Positions 5,487 through 11,152 of a DNA stretch of 11,152 bases are shown piece by piece. The stretch spans positions 1 through 11,152 of the forward strand of contig CAYSSK010000118.1 in assembly GCA_964433645.1 (NCBI GenBank), given 5' to 3'. The first letter of the stretch is position 1. Every line of letters begins with the position of its first letter. Position numbers and translations under genes: made by a program. The stretch is from Desulfofustis sp964433645 (GTDB taxonomy: Bacteria > Desulfobacterota > Desulfobulbia > Desulfobulbales > Desulfocapsaceae). Below the pieces are notes generated by a model. That model made no database searches. It saw nothing but the letters and a program-made list of their open reading frames with translations, and had not been told where the DNA came from.

Positions 5487-8382
5487 CCGGCAGCTCGGCC
5501 TCCCCCGCCTCCCCGGCCAGCTCCTCCTCCCCGGTCACCACCGGGCGGACGATGCCGACCGCCTGCCGCTGCCGGTTGAGGTAGGTTTCGGCAAGTTCGG
5601 CAATCTCAGCGGTGGTAACGGCGGCAAAATCGTCGATGATGGTCAGTGGCCAGACCAGTTGGCGGTGGTGACGGGTGGACAGCGACAAAACCGAATGGAG
5701 CCAGTAATCGTTGGTCCGCACCGCTTCTTTGAGCGAGGTGGCCAGCGGCCGTTTGGCCCGATCGAGTTCCTCCCGGCCGACCGGTTCGGTCTTCAGGGAT
5801 GCCGCCGCCGCACCAATTTCCCTGCGTACCGTGTCGATCAGCGATGATTGGACCACCACCTGCGCCACCATCATGCCGAACCCATCATAGGCCCGGCTGG
5901 TCATGCTGGCGACGAACGGCGAGTAACTTGCCCCGAGACGTTCCCGGACCGCCAGTCGCAGCCGGTCCTCCAGGATTGCCGCCAGCACGTGCAACCGCCG
6001 GGAACGAGAAATATCCCAGAAATCGTCGGTCAACCAGGCCGACTGAACGACTGCCTTGTCGACACTGGTCGTCATCTCTACCTCCAGGGTCTCACCGGCC
6101 GGAAAGTGTGGCTGATGTTTTGTGGCGACCGGCAGCGGCGTTGGCCGGTCGCTGCCGAAATAACGACCGGCCAACGCCCGCACCTGCTCCGGGTCGACGT
6201 CGCCGACCACCGATATCTCCAGCGGCGCATCGCGAAACGACGGCGCCAGCCACCCCGTCACGTCCTCCAGGGTCAGCGCGGCAAAGTCCTGCCACGAAGG
6301 CAAGCCGTAACCCGGCGCTCCTCCGGTAAAAAAGGGTTCGAGGTGGAGCCGCACGCCGCCCTCGGTATCGCTGTCCATCTGCTGATACATCAGGGCAAAA
6401 CTCTTCATCGCCCGATCATATGCTTCCCGGCGGAAGCCGGGATCACGCAGCACCGTTTGCAGGGCCTGGAAGAGCAGTTCCAGATCCTCGGTCAAGGACC
6501 GGCCCTCCCAGGAAAAAGACTCTTCGGTGATGCGGAAGCGATAACCTACCGAACTGCCGGCCAACACTTCCTGCAACTCGGAGGCCTTGTAACGCCCGCT
6601 GCCGGAGTCGTTGACGATGGCCTGAGCAAGCACGTCGAGACCGGGCTTGCTCAGGCTTCGGCGGCCGTGACCGAAGTGGACGGTCACGGCAACACTCTGC
6701 CGGTCAAAGTCCGTCTGCTTGGTGTTGACTGCCAGGCCGTTGGCGTAGCGATACCGCTGCGCATCGATATCCGGGAACGTTTCCGTTGCAATCGGCTCCG
6801 GGCCGGTCGCCGCTGCCGGCAGATAGGGAAACTCGAACTGCCGGCCGGCCGCGGGCGCCGCCACCTGCCGATCCTGGAGCGAGCGGTAGAGGGAGAGCAG
6901 CGTTTGTTCGGCGCTCTCTTCCGGCAATTGCGCGGTTCCGATCAATTTGATCAGCGTGTCTCCCTGCTGCCAGTGCTTTTGTACGACATCGAGCAACCCG
7001 GCTGCGCTCGCCTGCTCGATGACCGGCGTGAACAAGGCCAACTCCTGTTGCGGCGACTGCGGTACCCGATCGGCCTGCAGGTGGGCCAGCAGACGGCGGG
7101 CAATGGTCTGCGAGTCGGTCGTCTCGCTGGTCTGCACCGCTTTTTCCAGATCGGCCGTGAGCTGTCGTTTGACCCGGTCGAGTTCCTGCTCGGAAAACCC
7201 GTAAGCCAGTACCTGACGGATAACCCGGTCGATCTCGGCCAACGCGTCCTGCCAGTCTTGCCCGTCGGTTTTTGCCCTGATGCCGCCGATCCGGAACCGG
7301 TCCAGCAGTGCCGTATCGTAATAGGCAGCCAAACGAAGCGGAGAGTCGGCGTCTTCGACGAGCCGGGCCAGCCGGTGGTTAATCATCTGCGTTGCCATCA
7401 ACCGGTATACCCCGTGCCGCTGCAGCTCAAACGAGTCAGCCTGCGGCTCCTTGTTTGCCACCGTTTCGAGCACGACCTCGGTGTAGCCCAGTTCCGGTTC
7501 CGCATGATAAAACGTTTCTATCTCGTCATGATGCAGGTTTCCCAGTTCCGGACAGGGCGGCGGGTCGCCTCGGCCCTGCAGCGATCCGAAGTGCTCTTCG
7601 ACCAGCTCCTCTGCCGTCGCCGGCTCAAAATCGCCAACCAGCACCAGAATCATATTCTCGGGCCGATACCAGGCATCGTAAAAAGCGCGCAATTCTTCAG
7701 GACCGGCCTGTTGCAAAACCGCGGGATCACCGATCGGCATCCTTTGAGCCAACCGCGTGCCGCGCAAGGTAAAGGCCGATTCGTCGACCCAGGCGCGAAA
7801 ACCGGCCGAATCGCGAGCGGTCATCTCCGCCATGATGACCCCGCGCTCCCGGTCGACCTCTTCCCTGGTCAACAGAGCGCCGCCGGCAAAATCACTGAGC
7901 ACGAGCAGCCCCCGGTTAAGGTCTTCCCGATCGGACCGCGGCAGAATGATCTTGTAGACGGTTCGGTCGTAAGCAGTCAACGCATTGGTATCGCCGCCAA
8001 AACTCATGCCGATCGACTGAAAATAATCGATCAGCGTTCCCGGCGGAAAGTGGGTGGTACCGTTGAACAGCATGTGCTCGAGAAAGTGGGCCAGGCCGCG
8101 CTCATGCTCCTGTTCATGGAGGGAACCGGCCAAAACGCCGAGATAGGCCGCCGTCCGATCACGCGGCTCGTGGTGCTGCTTGAGGACGTAACGCAGCCCG
8201 TTGGCCAGCCGGCCGAAACGTACGGTCGGATCGGGGGCAAGCTCACTTGTCTCGTGCGGCCAACTGGTCGCAAAGCAGTCCGGGGCGGTCGTCGATTTCT
8301 TCTCGGCCGACGCGTGTCCGGCCAAGAGCAGCACGGAGAGAAGTCCGGCGAGAATCAAAAAACCAGTCGTACGATGTGTCAT
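5479..8382 (-). CDS. Secreted M16-family zinc metallopeptidase (insulinase/PqqL type)
   Basis: A 967-residue peptidase of the M16 family. A signal peptide (residues 1-26, hydrophobic core FLILAGLLSVLLLAG, likely cleavage after HASA) predicts export to the periplasm. The first M16 domain (about 55-200) carries the inverted zinc motif HFLEH (His99, Glu102, His103). Glu179, in the block DRERGVIMAEM, lies at the spacing expected for the third zinc ligand. A first M16C domain follows, including AFYDAWYRPENMILVLVGDF (233-252). A second M16-type half begins near YANGLAV (546-552) and lacks HxxEH, as usual for the structural half of these clamshell enzymes. Length fits the two-repeat bacterial proteins. 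Its natural substrate is not evident; peptide turnover in the periplasm is the family's usual role. It stands alone on the minus strand, converging on cobI with an 8-bp overlap and diverging from the methyltransferase. The Shine-Dalgarno before its ATG is weak. Confidence 0.93.
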   Translation of the reverse strand: MTHRTTGFLILAGLLSVLLLAGHASAEKKSTTAPDCFATSWPHETSELAPDPTVRFGRLANGLRYVLKQHHEPRDRTAAYLGVLAGSLHEQEHERGLAHFLEHMLFNGTTHFPPGTLIDYFQSIGMSFGGDTNALTAYDRTVYKIILPRSDREDLNRGLLVLSDFAGGALLTREEVDRERGVIMAEMTARDSAGFRAWVDESAFTLRGTRLAQRMPIGDPAVLQQAGPEELRAFYDAWYRPENMILVLVGDFEPATAEELVEEHFGSLQGRGDPPPCPELGNLHHDEIETFYHAEPELGYTEVVLETVANKEPQADSFELQRHGVYRLMATQMINHRLARLVEDADSPLRLAAYYDTALLDRFRIGGIRAKTDGQDWQDALAEIDRVIRQVLAYGFSEQELDRVKRQLTADLEKAVQTSETTDSQTIARRLLAHLQADRVPQSPQQELALFTPVIEQASAAGLLDVVQKHWQQGDTLIKLIGTAQLPEESAEQTLLSLYRSLQDRQVAAPAAGRQFEFPYLPAAATGPEPIATETFPDIDAQRYRYANGLAVNTKQTDFDRQSVAVTVHFGHGRRSLSKPGLDVLAQAIVNDSGSGRYKASELQEVLAGSSVGYRFRITEESFSWEGRSLTEDLELLFQALQTVLRDPGFRREAYDRAMKSFALMYQQMDSDTEGGVRLHLEPFFTGGAPGYGLPSWQDFAALTLEDVTGWLAPSFRDAPLEISVVGDVDPEQVRALAGRYFGSDRPTPLPVATKHQPHFPAGETLEVEMTTSVDKAVVQSAWLTDDFWDISRSRRLHVLAAILEDRLRLAVRERLGASYSPFVASMTSRAYDGFGMMVAQVVVQSSLIDTVRREIGAAAASLKTEPVGREELDRAKRPLATSLKEAVRTNDYWLHSVLSLSTRHHRQLVWPLTIIDDFAAVTTAEIAELAETYLNRQRQAVGIVRPVVTGEEELAGEAGEAELPVN

Positions 8383-8584
8383 GTCAACTCATATCGGTTA
8401 GATTCATGGATGCATCATTCCTCTTCAAGCTGCTTCATACAGTATGTCTCTCCGGCCAAAGGACAAGCGGGTAACGGCCACGGCAACAATTTCTCCTTTG
8501 CAAGGCCCGCGCAATTATTTACTATCCGTTCAGGTACGTGCAATTATCGTTGTCTGTTGTTTCTGCTGAACCGTGAGCCAATCG
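8383..8584. promoter_or_regulatory. Divergent intergenic region with candidate promoter
   Basis: This is the only clearly A/T-richer stretch in this half of the window, lying between the divergent M16 and methyltransferase genes. A plus-strand candidate promoter is TTGCAA (8498-8503), a 16-bp spacer and TACTAT (8520-8525), each 4 of 6 to sigma-70 consensus. GCAATTAT occurs twice in direct orientation (8511-8518 and 8540-8547, 29 bp apart) and flanks the putative -10, so it could be a regulator site. A 20-odd-residue open frame from ATG 8406 shows no recognisable features and is not called. Confidence 0.4.
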
Positions 8585-9310
8585 ATGTCCCCTGACCACT
8601 ATCGTTCCATCGCTCCGCTGTATGATCGCGTTGTCTCACCGCTTCTCCAAACGGTGCGTCGCGACATTGCCGCTTATATCCGGTTCAAGGGCCATCGGCG
8701 GATCATCGACGTCTGTTGCGGCACCGGCGACCAGCTGCGCCTGCTCGAGGCGCCCGACCTGGAGTTGTGCGGTATCGACAATTCACTGGCAATGCTGGAG
8801 CAGGCGCAGAAAAAAGGTCCCAAGGCCATCAGCTATCACCTGCTCGATGCCGAGCAGGCTCCCTTTGCCCCGGGCTCCTTCGACTGCGCCATAGTCTCGT
8901 TTTCCCTGCACGAAAAACATCCGGGCGCCGCCCTGGCCATCTATGCCAACAGCCGGCGCCTGGTCCGTCCCGGCGGCTCCCTGGTTATCGCCGATTTCAG
9001 CCGCCCGCCGGCCACACCGGCCGGAATACTATACGGTCGCATCGCTATTCCGCTGGTCGAACGGCTGGCCGGCCGAGACCACTTCGCCGGCTACCGGAGC
9101 TGGATGAAGCACGGCGCCCTGGAAGGCTTTCTCAACAGCCGGCAGGTGAGCTCCGATATTATCTGCCAGCCGTTTGGCCGAAGCGTGCTGTGCTGTGCCG
9201 TCTCCGTCACCGCCGGCGGACTCTCCCTTGACAGCAGCCTGGCCCTGCTCAATTACACCCTGAACGCAGGCACCCCGCTTGCAAACGGACATCGCCATGG
9301 ACCTTCATGA
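8585..9310 (+). CDS. UbiE/COQ5-like class I SAM-dependent methyltransferase
   Basis: This 241-residue cytoplasmic methyltransferase has a Rossmann-type SAM-binding core. Motif I is IIDVCCGTGDQ (40-50), the acidic residue for the SAM ribose is Asp66 in LCGIDNS, the post-II region is DAEQAPFAPGSFD (88-100), and LVRPGGSLVIADFSRP (126-141) is typical of the UbiE/COQ5 and Methyltransf_11 groups. The N-terminal HYRSIAPLYD is also common in that group. The real substrate is unknown: a quinone, lipid or small molecule are all possible, and it is shorter at the N-terminus than true UbiE. ATG 8585 is preferred; GTG 8573 in the same frame is an alternative. The C-terminal tail after about residue 205 is not conserved-looking. 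It overlaps the following SDR gene by 14 bp, which suggests one operon and related chemistry. Confidence 0.82.
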   Translation: MSPDHYRSIAPLYDRVVSPLLQTVRRDIAAYIRFKGHRRIIDVCCGTGDQLRLLEAPDLELCGIDNSLAMLEQAQKKGPKAISYHLLDAEQAPFAPGSFDCAIVSFSLHEKHPGAALAIYANSRRLVRPGGSLVIADFSRPPATPAGILYGRIAIPLVERLAGRDHFAGYRSWMKHGALEGFLNSRQVSSDIICQPFGRSVLCCAVSVTAGGLSLDSSLALLNYTLNAGTPLANGHRHGPS

Positions 9311-10133
9311 TCGGATAGTCCTCATTCCCGGCGCCAGCCGGCCGGTCGGCAGGGCTATCGCCCGCCGTTTCGGCAGCGCCGGAGCCACCCTGGCCTTACC
9401 GGTGCACCACGACTGGCCGGAATCGACCCCAGACATGGAACAGGAGTTTACCGACGCCGGTTACCGGTTTTACAGCTACCGCTGCGACCTGACAAGCCCC
9501 TCCGACACCGCCCGGCTGATCGACTCGGTGACTGCCGATCTCGGCGGACTGCACTACCTGATCAACAATATCGAACGAGGCGGCATGCCCGTCGTTCACG
9601 GCTCCTACGAAACACTGCAGAACCAGGGGCAATGGCAATTGGAGTTCGAGACGACCCTGCGGGCCAAGTGGTTTCTCTTCCGGCGCGCACTGCCGCTGCT
9701 TATCGCCGGCGGTGGCGGATCGGTGGTGAATATTTCCTCGATTGCAGCACTGATCGGCCGCTCGGGCCCGGCATCACTGCTCTTCAACGACGGTTACAGC
9801 GCGGCAAATCGCGGCATCGCGTCATTCACCGAACAATGGGCCAGAGAAGCAGCGCCGGCGGTCAGGGTCAACGAGGTCATGCTCGGCCTCGTGGACGGCC
9901 GGCACGGCGAGGGGACCAGGGGCTGGCAGGCCTTGACCGATCGGCAACGCCGGGAGCTGATGGACCATACCTTGCTGCAGCGCACCGGCACGCCGGAGGA
10001 AATCGCCGAGCTGGTCTTTTTTGTCGCCGTTCAGGCCGGCTTTGTCACCGGCAGCGTAATCCGCGCCGACGGCGGTTACTGTCTCGGTGGTGAACCGGTG
10101 GCGCCGCTGCCGCCCGGCCTGCTGACCTCCTGA
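9297..10133 (+). CDS. Short-chain dehydrogenase/reductase with atypical active site
   Basis: This 278-residue Rossmann-fold protein of the classical SDR type would be expected to reduce or oxidise a carbonyl/alcohol with NAD(P)H. The cofactor glycine motif is present but altered: PGASRPVGRAI (11-21) instead of TGxxxGIG. The NNAG motif reads NNIE (90-93). The serine region is NISSIAA (145-151). The catalytic tyrosine block reads GYSAANRG (166-173), so Tyr167 is kept but the usual lysine four residues on is Asn171. Ser148 to Tyr167 is 19 residues, about six longer than usual. The C-terminal VTGSVIRADGGY is normal. The loss of Lys suggests changed chemistry or a non-catalytic binding role. ATG 9297 is chosen over TTG 9279. 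The gene overlaps the methyltransferase by 14 bp upstream and the minus-strand gene by 58 bp downstream, where its last 19 codons lie. Confidence 0.85.
   Translation: MDLHDRIVLIPGASRPVGRAIARRFGSAGATLALPVHHDWPESTPDMEQEFTDAGYRFYSYRCDLTSPSDTARLIDSVTADLGGLHYLINNIERGGMPVVHGSYETLQNQGQWQLEFETTLRAKWFLFRRALPLLIAGGGGSVVNISSIAALIGRSGPASLLFNDGYSAANRGIASFTEQWAREAAPAVRVNEVMLGLVDGRHGEGTRGWQALTDRQRRELMDHTLLQRTGTPEEIAELVFFVAVQAGFVTGSVIRADGGYCLGGEPVAPLPPGLLTS
10076..10133. other. 58-bp tail-to-tail coding overlap
   Basis: The SDR stop (TGA 10131-10133) and the DVU0298-family stop (complement of TTA 10076-10078) lie inside each other's coding regions. The overlap encodes the last 19 codons of the SDR and the last 18 residues plus stop of the minus-strand protein, whose tail there is Gly/Ser/Pro/Arg-rich. 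Confidence 0.85.
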
Positions 10134-10843
10134 TCTCCTTCGATGGCCTGAAGCGCCTGGTCGGCCAGGTCCGCGACCCGACACTCCCGCATCATCCCGT
10201 CCTCATAGAGACGCACCGCCGCCCGGTCAGCTCTCAGTTCGACCAGCCGCCGGCGATACAGGGAGAGGCCGAGCAGGCCGCTGAGACGGCAAACCAGCCC
10301 CCTGACCCCGCTGCGCTCGGAGGCGAAATAGACGGCGCAGCTGTCGGCCACCCCCAATTTCAGCAGGTGTTCGGGATAAAGCGGAGCAACCCGGCACATG
10401 CCCCAGAGCACCCCCTCCTGCAGGATTTCATGTTCGAGAAAATTACCGTGCTGGAGCGACTCAGGGCCGTCATCCTGGGTGTAGGAGACCAACATGTGCA
10501 GATACTCGCCGGCGAGCAGCCGATTCCCGGCCATCACCTCGGCCATCGCCTCCGGCACCCCCCAGCCGATGCCACCAGATTCGTCGTTGAGCATCCATAA
10601 AAAGCGCCGCATGATGACCCGACCTTCTTCCGGGTCCCGATCGGCAATCGCCGGAACCACGATGCCAAAGCCGGTGACAGCACGCCAGCGCACCATCTCT
10701 TCCGGGTGGCAGAGGCAGGAGAAAAGCGAATTGAGGACGTCACGCGAAGGGAGTGCCGACAAGTGACCGGGCAGCTCTGCCGGCGATGAGGTGCGCAGCG
10801 ACTCGGTGATGATGCGCCTGGTTTGAAGTCGTCTGCTGCTCAT
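10076..10843 (-). CDS. DVU0298-family protein (HEAT-like repeat)
   Basis: This 255-residue soluble, probably cytoplasmic protein is built of helical segments that look HEAT-like. Its conserved core matches what I recall of the DVU0298 family of sulfate-reducing bacteria: VRWRAVTGFG (51-60), IMRRFLWMLNDESGGIGWG (77-95) followed by PEAMAE, EYLHMLVSY (113-121), and LEHEILQEGVLWGMCRVA (136-153). The role of this family is not known to me. The strong conservation of the Trp/Asn/Asp/Glu-rich core suggests a binding surface for a partner or cofactor. Beyond about residue 240 the tail SRPGGSGATGSPPRQ is low-complexity and lies in the overlap with the SDR, so it is probably not part of the fold. ATG 10843 has no good Shine-Dalgarno on its strand; the CAGGAG nearby is on the opposite strand. 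This gene is the main clue that the window comes from Desulfobacterota. Confidence 0.78.
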   Translation of the reverse strand: MSSRRLQTRRIITESLRTSSPAELPGHLSALPSRDVLNSLFSCLCHPEEMVRWRAVTGFGIVVPAIADRDPEEGRVIMRRFLWMLNDESGGIGWGVPEAMAEVMAGNRLLAGEYLHMLVSYTQDDGPESLQHGNFLEHEILQEGVLWGMCRVAPLYPEHLLKLGVADSCAVYFASERSGVRGLVCRLSGLLGLSLYRRRLVELRADRAAVRLYEDGMMRECRVADLADQALQAIEGDQEVSRPGGSGATGSPPRQ

Positions 10844-10914
10844 CGGCTCAGGAGATTAAACAGGCAGCTGCGTTCACGCGTCGCACGGTCGGGAGACCTT
10901 CGCTTTGATTGATA

Positions 10915-10929
10915 GCCGGTCCTGCCGGA
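10915..10929 (+). repeat. 15-mer GCCGGTCCTGCCGGA, copy 2
   Basis: Identical to 4635-4649. Here the GGCCGGCC-containing palindrome lies 26 bp downstream instead of adjoining the 15-mer, so the two sites share parts in different arrangement. A dispersed extragenic element is possible but unproven. Confidence 0.3.
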
Positions 10930-10954
10930 AGCCGCAGCGCAGCAGCCGGAGGGA

Positions 10955-10968
10955 GGGCCGGCCGGCCC
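10955..10968. repeat. Perfect 14-bp palindrome GGGCCGGCCGGCCC
   Basis: This fully self-complementary sequence lies in the gap between two minus-strand genes. It could form a cruciform or RNA hairpin, act as a protein site, or be part of an extragenic palindromic repeat. The related GGGCCGGCCGG occurs in the btuF-cobI gap. Confidence 0.4.
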
Positions 10969-11021
10969 ATCCGACCGCGATGACGCTTTTCATGCTTCGT
11001 TGTGACCGTCAGTCATGGGGG

Positions 11022-11152
11022 TCAATAGCGAAGATCGTCGACACGTTTCATGCCCTCCATCAGCATAGCCATGAAACCGCCGATCACCGGAAGTTTACGG
11101 TCATTGCTGGTAAGTCCCTGGACGAACTTGAACCTGCCGTCGGTCAAGCCAA
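11022..11152 (-). CDS. C-terminal end of an unrecognised protein (partial)
   Basis: A minus-strand frame enters from the right edge and stops at the complement of TCA 11022-11024. It encodes 42 visible residues, beginning GLTDGRFKFVQG and ending MLMEGMKRVDDLRY. The Gly/Phe/Met-rich stretch PVIGGFMAMLMEGMKRV looks like a well-formed protein end, and codon use fits the neighbours. I do not recognise the family from so short a piece. It is oriented toward the DVU0298-family gene and lies 178 bp upstream of it, so they may share a transcript. Confidence 0.55.
   Translation of the reverse strand, partial: GLTDGRFKFVQGLTSNDRKLPVIGGFMAMLMEGMKRVDDLRY

Larger units (their letters stand above)
10844..11021. 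other. Intergenic gap upstream of the DVU0298-family gene
   Basis: This 178-bp GC-rich gap lies between two minus-strand genes. It holds the second copy of the 15-mer and a perfect 14-bp palindrome. I see no T-tract terminator for the gene at the right edge and no convincing promoter. Co-transcription of the two minus-strand genes is possible. Confidence 0.5.

Noticed and set aside
8406..8474. A small gene in the M16/methyltransferase gap starting at ATG 8406
   Set aside because: About 22 codons, no Shine-Dalgarno, no recognisable composition or motif.
5848..8595. A 915-codon open frame on the plus strand, antisense to the M16 peptidase
   Set aside because: It mirrors the GC-rich codons of a clearly real M16 gene with signal peptide and HFLEH motif. 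Its product is Arg/His/Gln/Pro-rich without any recognisable motif, and it would run into the methyltransferase start.
10955..10968. The GGGCCGGCCGGCCC palindrome as an intrinsic terminator
   Set aside because: There is no loop sequence beyond the palindrome and no T tract on either strand.

Overview
The window is GC-rich, densely coded bacterial DNA with a heavy C/G bias at third codon positions. The best lineage hint is the gene at 10076-10843 (minus strand). It carries the conserved blocks of the DVU0298-type proteins, which I know mainly from sulfate-reducing Desulfobacterota (former Deltaproteobacteria). I therefore infer a Desulfobacterota chromosome. This rests on recalled family knowledge, not on a search.

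Left part (1-1292, plus strand): the 3' end of an unrecognised gene, then a two-half 'Gate'/nucleoside-recognition membrane protein. Middle-left (1381-4584, plus strand): a corrinoid-uptake operon. A near-consensus sigma-70 promoter (TTGACA-17 bp-TAGAAA) starts a leader containing a cobalamin riboswitch with a clear B12 box. The leader ends in an 11-bp-stem intrinsic terminator with a T tract. Immediately after it come a BtuC-type permease, a BtuD-type ATPase (coupled by a TGATG stop/start overlap) and a BtuF-type periplasmic binding protein. When B12 is plentiful the bound aptamer should favour the terminator and shut off uptake; this is inferred from the family. After a 152-bp gap comes cobI/cbiL, precorrin-2 C20-methyltransferase, an early step of corrin synthesis. 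The neighbourhood therefore combines salvage and synthesis of B12.

Middle (5479-8382, minus strand): a large secreted M16 (insulinase-type) zinc peptidase with signal peptide and HFLEH motif. It converges on cobI, and the two stop codons are the two ends of a single TCAATTGA palindrome.

Right part: a divergent plus-strand pair, a UbiE/COQ5-like SAM methyltransferase and an overlapping short-chain dehydrogenase/reductase (SDR). The SDR lacks the usual catalytic lysine (YSAAN instead of YxxxK). It overlaps the DVU0298-family gene tail to tail by 58 bp. The window ends in the C-terminus of an unrecognised minus-strand gene (from 11022). The gap 10844-11021 holds a 14-bp perfect palindrome and a 15-mer shared with the gap before cobI. 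I see no rRNA, tRNA, CRISPR array, insertion sequence or prophage genes. The most unusual items are the degenerate SDR, the tail-to-tail overlaps, and the Gate-family transporter beside the B12 regulon; none of these is proof of a new system.
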